From UBA6544 sp049601975 (lineage in GTDB: Bacteria; Pseudomonadota; Alphaproteobacteria; UBA8366): a stretch of DNA of 17,178 nt. The notes below the pieces were generated by a model. The model had not been told where the DNA came from and ran no database searches. It saw only the letters and a list, made by a program, of their open reading frames with translations. Location: NCBI GenBank assembly GCA_049601975.1, contig JBMYRC010000085.1:1-17178 (forward strand). The letters are read 5' to 3'. Of this stretch, positions 7,328-15,238 are shown piece after piece. The position numbers and the translations under genes are program-made. The number at the start of each line of letters is the position of its first letter. Position 1 is the first letter of the stretch.

Positions 7328-8212
7328 TCACCCAACATTATTAAACTCACGCGCCACCCGTTCGACCAATTCGGCCACCGGCGGCAGGTCCTTTACACCC
7401 GAAACCGAGTGCCCAGCGGACCATGTATCTTTCCAGCGCTTCGGTCGTTTGTCCGGATTTATATCCTCGGCGACATTGATCATACCACGTGCCGGCAAGG
7501 CGTCCGGATCAAGTCCCGCCGCAACAATCGACGGTCGCAGCTTGCTGGCCGGCAGGCCCGTGAAGGCGCTGGTCAGCATCACATCGTCGAGCGAAGACGA
7601 CACCAGCATATCTTTATACCCCTGCACCGCCATGCTTTCCTGGGTGGCGATGAAACGGGTCCCCATATAGGCGAGGTCACACCCGAGCGTCATCGCGGCC
7701 TTGAGCGCCACGCCATCACTGATGCCGCCCGCCAAAACCACCGGCCCGTCATAGATATCGCGAACCGCGCGCACGAAGGCGAACGGATTGGCCCAACCGG
7801 TCTGGCCGCCAGCCCCCGCCGCCAACAGAATCAATCCGTCGACACCGGTCGCAATGGCTTTCTCCGCGTGGCGCATGGAGGCGATATCGGCAAAGACACG
7901 ACCCCCGTAGCCATTGATCGTGTCCATGATCGGCGCTGGGCTGCCGACACTGGCGATCACCAACGGTGCCTTGTGCTGGGCGACCAATGCAGCGTCCTCC
8001 TGCAACCGCGCGTTCGATTTGTGAACGATCAAGTTGGGCGCGAAGGGAGCGCCTCCCTTGGTCTCCGCGACCATGCGCCCAAGCCATTGGTCAAGGTCTT
8101 CGAGGGTTCGGCAATTCGCTGTTGGGAACGAGCCAATGGCTCCCGCCCGGCACGTCGCAATGACTAGATCGGGGCCGGAGACCAGAAACATCGGCGCCGC
8201 GATCACTGGCAC
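7328..8212 (-). CDS. Nitronate monooxygenase/2-nitropropane dioxygenase-like FMN oxidoreductase, 5' end disturbed
   Basis: A TIM-barrel FMN protein of the NAD(P)H-dependent flavin oxidoreductase family: PVIAAPMFLVSGPDL at the start, GLILLAAGAGGQTGW (residues 126-140), VLAGGIS (159-165) and GCDLAYMGTRFIAT (177-190). The position in GAGGQTG (Q137) that is a catalytic His in proven nitronate monooxygenases is Gln here, so nitronate oxidation is doubtful and a reductase role is possible. Homologues usually begin about 14-16 residues earlier. The sequence upstream encodes such a start (ITLPAAIADKLR) in this frame but has no ATG, GTG or TTG. An ATG at 8255 is one base out of frame. The GTG at 8212 is therefore only the first usable in-frame start. 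A C-rich palindrome ends exactly at that ATG. The enzyme may be poorly made or N-terminally short. Confidence 0.75.
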   Translation of the reverse strand: MPVIAAPMFLVSGPDLVIATCRAGAIGSFPTANCRTLEDLDQWLGRMVAETKGGAPFAPNLIVHKSNARLQEDAALVAQHKAPLVIASVGSPAPIMDTINGYGGRVFADIASMRHAEKAIATGVDGLILLAAGAGGQTGWANPFAFVRAVRDIYDGPVVLAGGISDGVALKAAMTLGCDLAYMGTRFIATQESMAVQGYKDMLVSSSLDDVMLTSAFTGLPASKLRPSIVAAGLDPDALPARGMINVAEDINPDKRPKRWKDTWSAGHSVSGVKDLPPVAELVERVAREFNNVG

Positions 8213-8255
8213 ACGGAGTTTATCGGCTATGGCAGCTGGTAGAGTTATGGCGCAT

Positions 8256-8353
8256 CCCCCTCACCTTAACCTTCTCCCGCCAGGGGAGAAGGGACAATAA
8301 CGCGTTCGAACTCAAACCCCTCTCCCGCTTGCGGGAGAGGGTTGGTGTGAGGG
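8256..8353. repeat. Palindromic repeat, C-rich type, copy 2
   Basis: Arms at 8256-8293 and 8317-8353 are inverted copies and closely resemble the element at 6266-6365, including the CCCCCTCACC outer end and internal hairpins (CTTCTCCC/GGGGAGAAG; CCTCTCCCGC/GCGGGAGAGG). The loop is about 23 bases. It lies between the ThDP enzyme and the flavoprotein gene on the same strand. Its left edge touches the ATG at 8255, so it may have inserted next to, or into, the native 5' end of the flavoprotein gene. Confidence 0.85.
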
Positions 8354-8360
8354 CTGGCGA

Positions 8361-10007
8361 TCACGTTGCGTAGTTCGTGAACGCGGTCGTCGTCGCCCGG
8401 GCGGTGTAGTCCGTCTTGACGTTGACGAGTGCCACCTTGCCTTCGTCATTCGCCTTGCGGGCACGATCGAGGGCGGCCCGAATATCGTCCGGCTGCTCAA
8501 CATATTCAGCATGACAGCCAAGACTTTCCGCCATCTTATCGTAGCGCGTGTAGCCCAGGTCACGGCCCGGCTTCGAGCCATCCGGATCGCCGGTCCATCC
8601 GCCGTTCAGGCTGATGACCACTGTGATCGGTAGATTGTGACGCACGGCCGTGTCGAGCTCCATCGCGTTGAGGCCGAACGATCCATCGCCGTGCACGACA
8701 ACCACTTGCTTGTCGGGCTTCGCCGCTTTCGCTCCGACGCCGAACGGCATACCGACGCCCATAGTGCCGAACACGCCGGAATTCAGACGGTGTCCCGGCT
8801 CGAAACTCGGCATGGCTTGGCGGCCGTAGTTCAGAATTTCCTGACCGTCAACACAGAGAATACCGTCACGATCGATGAAATCGCGAACTTCCTTGCAGAG
8901 ACGCAGCGGATGGATCGGCGTTGAGGGGTTGGAGAGAATTTTCTCCGCCTCTTCCGTCTTCGCCGAGTTGCGCCCGCGCAGACGCTCGCGCCATGTCGCG
9001 TAGGTCTCCGGCGTCACGGTGCCCTTGATCGCGCTGGTCAGCTGCTTAAGCACGGTTTGAACGTCGGCGACAACACCGACATCCAAGGGACGTGGGCTGT
9101 TGGCGATCTCACCTGGATCGATGTCGACCCGCACAACGGCCGCATCACCATTAAAGCGCGGCGGTGCGGCGTGACCAATAATGTAGTTCATCCGTGTGCC
9201 CAGAACCAAGATCACGTCGGCTTCGCGGAAGGCGGTGGAACGCGCCGTCAGATAGCAATAATCGTGATCCTCCGGAATCACACCGCGGCTTTGCGGCGTG
9301 GTGTAGAACGGAATGCCGGACGCTTCCACGAAATCTTTCAGCTCCTTCGCCGCGTCGGACCAGATGATCCCGGTGCCGGAAATAATGACCGGTTGTTTCG
9401 CGCTCTTCAAAAGATCGAGGATCTGTTTCATTTGGTTGTCGTCGGCGGCGGGGCGACTGCGCTTCGACGGGTCCCAAGGCTCCGGCCAATCGAGGGTATT
9501 TTCGTCCACTTCCGCATAGAGCACGTCGCCCGGCAGATCGAGATAGACGGGTCCCGGCTTGCCGCTCATCGATTCGCGGAAGGCACGGTTGATTAGCTCC
9601 GGAATACGACGCGGGTTGTGAATGCGCTCTGCCCACTTGGTGCAGCTCTCGAACATCGGCACTTGCTCGATTTCTTGGAAGACCTGACGGCCAGTGGAAG
9701 CATCCGGGCTGGCGCCGCCGAGCGCGATGACCGGTGTGCAATCCGCCCAAGCATGAGCCACACCCGTCACCAAGTTTGTCGTCGCCGGACCAGAGGCCGC
9801 CATGCAAATGCCGGGGCGATTGCGCAGACGCGCATAGGCAAAAGCCGCCATCGCGCCTGCCTGCTCGTGGCGCACATCAATGCCGCGTATACCTTGCGCC
9901 ATCGTCGACAATTCGACGTCCATCATCGGACCGCCCATGATGTAGAAGAACATATCCGCGCCCTGTTGCTTGAGCGCCTTTGCGATAATTTCCGAACCGA
10001 TTGCCAT
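8361..10007 (-). CDS. Thiamine diphosphate-dependent enzyme, acetolactate synthase/2-hydroxyacyl-CoA lyase-like
   Basis: A 548-residue ThDP enzyme with the three usual domains. The N-terminal Pyr domain carries the catalytic glutamate E48 in RHEQAGAMA. The middle domain spans roughly 190-330. The C-terminal PP domain has the diphosphate/Mg motif GDG (440-442) with N468 in SLNGGW closing it. Relatives make or cleave C-C bonds next to a carbonyl (acetolactate synthase, oxalyl-CoA decarboxylase, 2-hydroxyacyl-CoA lyase, benzoylformate decarboxylase); which one cannot be told. There is no C-terminal nucleotide domain beyond the PP domain. I chose ATG 10007 because AAGGGAGG lies five bases before it and homologues begin near here; an in-frame start at 10049 adds 14 unlikely residues. 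It is intact, although the genes on both sides are damaged. Confidence 0.9.
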   Translation of the reverse strand: MAIGSEIIAKALKQQGADMFFYIMGGPMMDVELSTMAQGIRGIDVRHEQAGAMAAFAYARLRNRPGICMAASGPATTNLVTGVAHAWADCTPVIALGGASPDASTGRQVFQEIEQVPMFESCTKWAERIHNPRRIPELINRAFRESMSGKPGPVYLDLPGDVLYAEVDENTLDWPEPWDPSKRSRPAADDNQMKQILDLLKSAKQPVIISGTGIIWSDAAKELKDFVEASGIPFYTTPQSRGVIPEDHDYCYLTARSTAFREADVILVLGTRMNYIIGHAAPPRFNGDAAVVRVDIDPGEIANSPRPLDVGVVADVQTVLKQLTSAIKGTVTPETYATWRERLRGRNSAKTEEAEKILSNPSTPIHPLRLCKEVRDFIDRDGILCVDGQEILNYGRQAMPSFEPGHRLNSGVFGTMGVGMPFGVGAKAAKPDKQVVVVHGDGSFGLNAMELDTAVRHNLPITVVISLNGGWTGDPDGSKPGRDLGYTRYDKMAESLGCHAEYVEQPDDIRAALDRARKANDEGKVALVNVKTDYTARATTTAFTNYAT

Positions 10008-10012
10008 GATAG

Positions 10013-10020
10013 CCTCCCTT
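10013..10020 (-). promoter_or_regulatory. Ribosome binding site deciding the ThDP enzyme start
   Basis: AAGGGAGG on the minus strand, five bases before the ATG at 10007, is a near-ideal Shine-Dalgarno site. It supports this start over the longer reading from 10049. Confidence 0.75.
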
Positions 10021-10112
10021 ATGAATTTTCGAGCGCGACCGAAGCGCACCGCTTACCGAAAGAGATGCATCAACGGAAAGAAATTTCGAGGGCTCGGCTG
10101 AATGGTCTCGCT

Positions 10113-10800
10113 CTAGGCCCAGCCGCCGGAGATCGGCACCACGTGGCCGGTCACGAACCCGCATTTATCGGAAGCAAAGAACGCGATCAGCTCCGCGACT
10201 TCTTCCGGTTGCCCGAGACGTCTCGCCGGAATGTTCGAGAGCATCTTCTTCATGGCCACCTCGTTCTCCGTGAGCTCGGGCGGAAAGTAGGTCGCGTTCT
10301 CTATATAATTGGGAGCAATGGCGTTGACCTGGATGTTGGATGAAGCCAGTTCGAGGGAGAGCGATTTCACCATCGCGTTCCCGGCGCCCCGCCCGGTCGC
10401 GTACATCGAATAGTTGGCCAGCCCACGAAGGGGCGCGGCGGACGTCACCATGATGATTTTGCCGAAACCAGCCGCTTTCATTGACGGCACCGCCGCGCTG
10501 ATCAACCGATACGGCCAGACCACCAATGCCTCCATGGCGCGCCGCATCTCGTCCGGGTCCGCTTCGTCGACAGGCGCGCGCACCGCGGGATAGGCGTCAT
10601 TGCTGATCAGAACATCGATCCGGCGCTGCAAGGGCGATGGTTCCCGAAAATTCGGCGTCGAACGCCGAGCGATTGTCCGGGTCGGAAAACTCTTTGTCAT
10701 GACAGATTACCCGCGCGCCATAACCGGCGAGCACCTTTGCCGAGCCTGGGCCGACGAAATGCCGGGCGTTGGTGATCACGACGACACGATCTTCCAGCAA
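10113..10800 (-). pseudogene. Halohydrin dehalogenase-like SDR, broken by frameshift and internal deletion
   Basis: Two overlapping reading frames together spell one protein. The first (TTG start at 10800, GGAG upstream) reads MLEDRVVVITNARHF and on to GTIAL. The second continues QRRIDVLISNDAYPA to ISGGWA. The switch is near 10629-10632. The N-terminus has T10-x4-F15-x-G17 in place of the SDR cofactor loop, and the C-terminal half has S-x12-Y-x3-R (S in VTSAAP, Y in SMYATGR). These are the two fingerprints of halohydrin dehalogenases, which eject halide from vicinal haloalcohols to form epoxides. The SND and PNYIEN segments also resemble HheC. Compared with HheC as I remember it, about 15 residues are missing at the junction, so one deletion that is not a multiple of three could explain both defects. 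A sequencing error alone fits poorly. Probably non-functional. Confidence 0.8.
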
Positions 10801-10805
10801 ATCCC

Positions 10806-12298
10806 CTACTCCAATTTGGGGTGCAGCGCGGCATCGATTGCGTCCGGCACCGGCGTGTAACTTTTGCCGTGACGAGGTTAGCAAAAACCTGCTCGGGACC
10901 ACCGACCCGTTCGATCACCTCTTTCTGAGCGGCATTGGCCTGCCGGTCGATTTCCTCGGGGTCGACCATACCACGCAAAATCGCCTCGTAATCCCGCAGC
11001 ACGTCAACATAGAGCGGGTCGCTCGAAAGGTCCTGTTCTTCTTCCGGATCGGATTCCAGATCGAACAATTCCGGCTCAAATCCGACATAATAAATATACT
11101 TGTAGCGCCCCTTGCGGATCATGAAGGAGCCGGAGGGCGATTTGGCCGCATGGTATTCGCTGAAAGCGACGCGGTCCGGATCGTTATCCTCAGCCGTGAT
11201 TTCAAACAAGCAGCAGCCTGGCAATTCGCCCGCATCCGGGTCCTCGGCAATCGTCCAGTTGATGATGCTGGGATGCACGTCCACCAAGGAGACCGGCGTT
11301 CGCGAAACCTTACCGGCCGGTGCGCCCGCGCCGGCGAGGATCGTCGGAATGCTGCTCGCTTCCTCGTAATGGTTGAATTTTCCCCACTGCCCGCGCGCAC
11401 CGGCACTCTCGCCATGATCCGAAGTGCAGATTAACCGAGTGCGTCTCAGACCGCCGATATCCATCAGCGTGTTGACGACTTTACCGACCATGGCGTCCAT
11501 GAAACTGCACAGCCCCCGATAAGCCGCATAGGCCGTCTTATGGGCTCTGGCGCTGCCGTCGGCGCCGAGATTGATCTTCATGATGCCGGCGAGCCAAGGG
11601 TGATGGATGTAATCCGTCGGATGGCCGAGCTTCGGCATCTGATCGGCCGGATAGAGGTCGAAGAATTCATCGGGCGCCAGCAGAGGATAATGCGGTGTCA
11701 CGAAACTAACGAATAGGACCCATGGCTCGTCCGAATCCACCCTCTCAAGCAGCCAATCGGAGGCCAGCTGTGCGACTTTCCGGTCGTAGCGGGTATATTC
11801 GCTCTCTCCTCGACCAGCCTCGAGCACGATCCCGGCGCCGCCCCCGCCCGGCTTTGGCGGCGGTGGGCGAAAATCTGGGAATTGCTATCGCACCGACGTG
11901 TGGATCATGCCGACGCCATCCTTGATGTGCATCGGTATATGCTGGCGATCCAGGCCGGTCGGGTCCTCTTCCGAGCGGTACTGGAGCTTTCCAATGGATT
12001 CGGCCCGGACGCCCGCATCCTGCAGATGATGGCCCCAGCCTTTCACCCGACCGTCATAGGCAATCGCATTGTCCCAATAGCCGATGTCATGGACATATCG
12101 CCCGATCGCGAAACTGGCGCGGGCGGGGACGCAGATCGGACAGTTGGTATAAGCCCGATCGAAGCGCGTGCCCCGCGCGGCTAAAGTGTCGAGATGCGGC
12201 GTCTTCACCAAGGGATGCCCGGCGGAGCCCATCGTCTTCGGGTGGTGCTCGTCCGCCATAAAGACGAGCATATTTCTCGGCTCCATCGCCGACGCCAC
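10806..12298 (-). pseudogene. Type I sulfatase (arylsulfatase/choline-sulfatase-like), amber codon and frameshift
   Basis: A sulfatase-fold hydrolase in two in-frame pieces. The N-terminal piece starts at GTG 12298 (or ATG 12286), has the metal-binding MADEHHPKTMG and the C-V-P-A-R motif whose Cys is converted to formylglycine, and stops at TAG 11887-11885. The same frame continues without shift through a Pro/Gly-rich stretch into YTRYDRKVAQ, TPHYPLLAP, TSDHGESAG and the C-terminal domain. A second lesion follows VFANLVTAK near 10858-10866: the frame then runs into unrelated sequence to 10697, while a neighbouring frame gives SYTPVPDAIDAALHPKLE and a TAG at 10808-10806, the expected family end. 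One missing base explains it. Intact relatives hydrolyse sulfate esters or phosphonates. The start has no clear ribosome site. Read as a decaying gene, with assembly error as the alternative. Confidence 0.8.
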
Positions 12299-12316
12299 GC
12301 GCTTACGATGCTCGCG

Positions 12317-12640
12317 CTATTGTACCGTCGACTTGGAGGTCGGGATGATGCGCGTGACCACGTTCTGCTCCCGATCAAGGTAATCCGGCACTCGCGGCCC
12401 CATCTCGTTCTTCCAATAATCGGTCTCGTAGACCGCTGCATAGAGCTCCTCGCGTTGCTCTTCGCTCTCGAAACGGCGCAACCAAACATAGACCGTCTCG
12501 TCTTCCTCACCGCCGAAACTGCCGCAGATCACCATGCCCTTTGAGACTTGAAAGGGAATAATTTCCTCTTCCATGATCTTTATCCATTCGGCCAGCTTAC
12601 CGGGCTTCACCTTGTATTGCCGCAATTCGTAGAAAGCCAT
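12317..12640 (-). CDS. NIPSNAP family protein
   Basis: A 107-residue protein that is one NIPSNAP/dimeric alpha-beta barrel domain: it opens YELRQYKVKPGKLAEWIKIMEE and has the family pattern VYVWLRRFES followed by YWKNEMGPRVPDYLDREQ. Such small proteins occur widely in catabolic clusters, and their biochemical role is not settled. It is probably cytoplasmic with no signal. ATG at 12640 is preceded by GGGGGAGACG, a good ribosome site. It is first in the long minus-strand group and ends 18 bases before the sulfatase start, so the two are probably co-transcribed. Confidence 0.88.
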   Translation of the reverse strand: MAFYELRQYKVKPGKLAEWIKIMEEEIIPFQVSKGMVICGSFGGEEDETVYVWLRRFESEEQREELYAAVYETDYWKNEMGPRVPDYLDREQNVVTRIIPTSKSTVQ

Positions 12641-12792
12641 TGGTCGTCTCCCCCTATGTTTTGTTTTACGCCGTCATCCGATACGGATCGAGCTTGGATA
12701 GGAAGATCGGACTTTTACCCGGGGTCGGCAAGTCGTGGATTACGCAGAAGGCGCTAGGGCCCCGGCCAATTTTGACATAAGTCTGTTATTCT
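12641..12792. other. Divergent intergenic region (152 bases), no clear site
   Basis: This gap between the NIPSNAP gene (minus) and the MFS gene (plus) should hold both promoters. I see no convincing -35/-10 pair. TTGACA occurs at 12772-12777 but is too close to the MFS start for a normal promoter with a leader. The MFS ATG has no clear Shine-Dalgarno sequence in front of it. Confidence 0.4.
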
Positions 12793-14292
12793 ATGCTTGA
12801 GTATCTCACCTTCCGCCGATTGCTTTTGGTCCTCACAGTCCAGCTGACGACGCTGCTGCACGGTATGTCGATCACCGTGATCTCCATTGTCTTGCCGCAG
12901 ATGAAGGGCACGCTTTCGGTCACCCAAGATCAGATTGCCTGGACCATCACCTTTAATTTGGTGGCGACGGCGATCGCGACACCGATGACGGGCTGGCTTG
13001 CGGCGCGGCTCGGTTGGCGTAATCTTCTGGTCGGCTCGGTTATCGGATTTACCATCGCGACAGCCCTCTGCGGCATGGCGAATTCCTTGGAAGCGCTGAT
13101 CCTGTTTCGCATCCTGCAAGGCGTCTTCGGGGCGCCCCTGCAGCCGCTTGGCCAGGGCATGTTGTTGGCCAGTTTCCCGAAGCATTTACATGCGATGGTC
13201 CTCATGATGTGGGGCATCGGCGGGGTGTTCGGCCCGGTGTTGGGGCCGGTCTTCGGTGGTGAGATCGCGGAGGCGATCAACTGGCGTTGGGCCTTTTTCG
13301 CCATGGTGCCTTTCGGCTTCATCGGCGCGATCACCGCTTGGATATCCCTCGACGAGCACCAACGGGGATCTTACCCGCGCCTCGATGTCTTCGGCATCTC
13401 CATGTTGTCAATTGCCATCGGGGCGGCGACTTTAATGCTCAATCGCGGCCAACGTCTCGATTGGTTTGATTCGACCGAAATCATCATCGAAACCGTGGTC
13501 GCGATCACCGCCTTCTACCTCTATCTCGTTCACACGCTCACCCATGAGAAACCGTTCTTCGACCGCGCGCTTTTCGTCGATCGAAATTTCGTCATGGGAT
13601 TGTTCGTCTCCTTGCTCATGGGGATGCTCAGCTATACGCCGCTCGTCATGTTCCCGCCGATGATGAAGGAGCTGGCCGGGTATCCAGAGAGCATTATCGG
13701 ATACCTTTTAACGTCGCGCGGCATTGGCAATTGGTTGAGCTTTCTCATTGTGGTGCCCCTGACGCGCCGATGGCCCCGGGGGTGCCTCGCCCTCGGGCTT
13801 GCCTTCCAAGCCATATCGGGCTTCGCGATGGCGCAGCTCGATATGAACATGACGCATTTCGACATCTTCTGGATGAACGTCTTACAGGGATTCGGGTTTG
13901 GCCTCGGCTATACGCCGATGGCGGTGTTGGCGTTTTGCACCTTGCAAGACCGCCTCATGGTGGAAGGCTCGGCGCTGTTCAACGTGATGCGCCATTTCGG
14001 CAGCGTCGTGTTCATCTCGTTCAGCATTCTGGTGCTCACGCACGGCACGCACAGCAGCTATTCAGACCTGCGGGACTGGATCTCGCCATTTAACGAACTC
14101 TTCAACATGTCAAGTGTCGTCGGCGCTTGGTCCCATGGCACTCAAAGCGGTTTGGCTGTCCTTAATAACGAGGTGCTGCGACAGGCGACAATGATCGGCT
14201 ATATCAACGCGTTCTATCTGTTCGCCATCACCGCGACATTAACGGTTCCCTTGGCGCTGCTGTTCCGAAGCCCGGTCAAGTCTCAGGATTGA
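12793..14292 (+). CDS. MFS transporter, DHA2 (EmrB/QacA-like) 14-helix family
   Basis: A 499-residue inner-membrane transporter, the usual size for the 14-helix DHA2 family of proton-coupled exporters. Visible marks are the LPQMKGTLSVTQDQIAWTI segment (34-52), motif A-like GWLAARLGWRNLL at 67-79 and motif C GIGGVFGPVLGPVFGG (141-156), typical of antiporters that export. Hydrophobic segments continue to the last helix near 475-492. ATG 12793 is the first in-frame start after a TAA at 12778 but lacks a good ribosome site. The gene ends inside the tail of the converging EamA transporter (10-base overlap). DHA2 proteins usually export drugs or toxic organics, so it may expel an intermediate or product. 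Import is not excluded. Confidence 0.92.
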   Translation: MLEYLTFRRLLLVLTVQLTTLLHGMSITVISIVLPQMKGTLSVTQDQIAWTITFNLVATAIATPMTGWLAARLGWRNLLVGSVIGFTIATALCGMANSLEALILFRILQGVFGAPLQPLGQGMLLASFPKHLHAMVLMMWGIGGVFGPVLGPVFGGEIAEAINWRWAFFAMVPFGFIGAITAWISLDEHQRGSYPRLDVFGISMLSIAIGAATLMLNRGQRLDWFDSTEIIIETVVAITAFYLYLVHTLTHEKPFFDRALFVDRNFVMGLFVSLLMGMLSYTPLVMFPPMMKELAGYPESIIGYLLTSRGIGNWLSFLIVVPLTRRWPRGCLALGLAFQAISGFAMAQLDMNMTHFDIFWMNVLQGFGFGLGYTPMAVLAFCTLQDRLMVEGSALFNVMRHFGSVVFISFSILVLTHGTHSSYSDLRDWISPFNELFNMSSVVGAWSHGTQSGLAVLNNEVLRQATMIGYINAFYLFAITATLTVPLALLFRSPVKSQD

Positions 14293-15167
14293 TTGCGGCG
14301 TTTCAATTGCGTCTCGCGCCATAAGATGAACAAGCCACTGCCGACGACCACACTTGCGCCGATGATCATATCCCGTTGCGGTACATCGCCGAAAAACAGG
14401 AACCCGTAGATCACCGCCCAAACCAGGTTGAAATAACGGAACGGCCCAAGCACTGCGACTTCGCCGAATCGGAAGGCAATGACCAGAAAATACTGACCGA
14501 CACCCTGCAACACACCGGTCAGCGCCAACAGGCCAATGCCGTATAAATCCGGCGTCTTCCAACCGAACGGCAGCGCCGCCATGCCGCCGAACAATACGAA
14601 CGCCGTCGAGCAGAACATGATCGAGTTGTTGGTCTCCGTCGTCGAGAGACGCCGGGTGAAAATATCGCGCAGGGAATTCGTGAACGCCGCCGCGAGTGCG
14701 AAGACCGCGACCCAAACCAGCGGGTTCGAGCCCGGTTGGATCATGAACAACACCCCGCCGAAGCCGATCAGCACCGCCGTCCAGCGCCGCCAACCGACAC
14801 TCTCGCCCAACAGAAACGGCGCCATCGCGGTGCCGAAGATTGGTGAGACAAAGAAGATCGCGATGACGTCCGCCAGCGGCATGACCTTTATCGCCGTGAC
14901 AAAGCCGATGGTGGTGAACAACACGCAACAGCCGCGCAGAATCTGGCCCTTCCAATTATTGATCCGAAGAGACCCGAGGCCACCCGTCCGGTACACCATG
15001 AAGAAAACTGGGATAAAGACGAAGAGTGAGCGGAAGAACAAAATCTCGCCGACCGGATAAGTTCCGGTCAACAATTTCGCAAGGCTATCCGTCAGCGACA
15101 GGATCGCCCCAGCGCTCACCAAAGCGGCGATACCTCTCAGCTGATTGACAGCAGGCGCGGCGCTCAC
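14283..15167 (-). CDS. DMT superfamily (EamA domain) transporter
   Basis: A 294-residue membrane protein with ten hydrophobic segments in two repeats, the layout of the EamA/RhaT drug-metabolite transporters. The first repeat contains SLTDSLAKLL, FFRSLFVFIPVFF and PLADVIAIFFVSPIF; the second contains FRYFNLVWAVIYGFLFFGDVP, a strong EamA signature. The C-terminus ends in a short charged tail (RETQLKRRNQ). The start is GTG at 15167, with no better start in frame because TAA lies upstream, and only a weak GAG before it. It lies 71 bases after the SDR and on the same strand as the acyl-CoA dehydrogenase, so probably the last gene of that operon. Substrate unknown: the family moves amino acids, nucleosides and other metabolites. 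Confidence 0.9.
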   Translation of the reverse strand: MSAAPAVNQLRGIAALVSAGAILSLTDSLAKLLTGTYPVGEILFFRSLFVFIPVFFMVYRTGGLGSLRINNWKGQILRGCCVLFTTIGFVTAIKVMPLADVIAIFFVSPIFGTAMAPFLLGESVGWRRWTAVLIGFGGVLFMIQPGSNPLVWVAVFALAAAFTNSLRDIFTRRLSTTETNNSIMFCSTAFVLFGGMAALPFGWKTPDLYGIGLLALTGVLQGVGQYFLVIAFRFGEVAVLGPFRYFNLVWAVIYGFLFFGDVPQRDMIIGASVVVGSGLFILWRETQLKRRNQS

Positions 15168-15238
15168 GGACGGCTCAACGGGTTGGGCTTAGACATGAAG
15201 CCTAAAGCATAGCACGAAAAACAGGTGAGGCGATTAGC

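Noticed and set aside
6266..8353. CRISPR array
   Set aside because: The repeats are self-complementary single elements separated by genes, not short direct repeats with regular spacers.
9057..9596. Plus-strand open frame opposite the ThDP enzyme
   Set aside because: No ribosome site or domain; the opposite strand carries a complete enzyme with GDG and catalytic Glu motifs.
10697..10805. Sulfatase C-terminus as read in the long uninterrupted frame ending at 10697
   Set aside because: After VTAK the residues become Arg/Cys-rich and unlike the family, and they overlap the dehalogenase coding sequence; a neighbouring frame supplies the expected ending.
11885..11887. Amber codon decoded as pyrrolysine or by programmed readthrough
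   Set aside because: No pyrrolysine genes are in view, sulfatases do not use it, and a second frameshift downstream already points to decay.
12772..12792. TTGACA with TATTCT as a promoter for the MFS gene
   Set aside because: The spacing is only nine bases instead of about 17, and it runs right up to the start codon.
15164..15196. Ten-codon frame ATG...TGA overlapping the GTG start of the EamA transporter
   Set aside because: It could be a leader peptide or remnant start, but it is too short, lacks a ribosome site and has no regulatory residue pattern.
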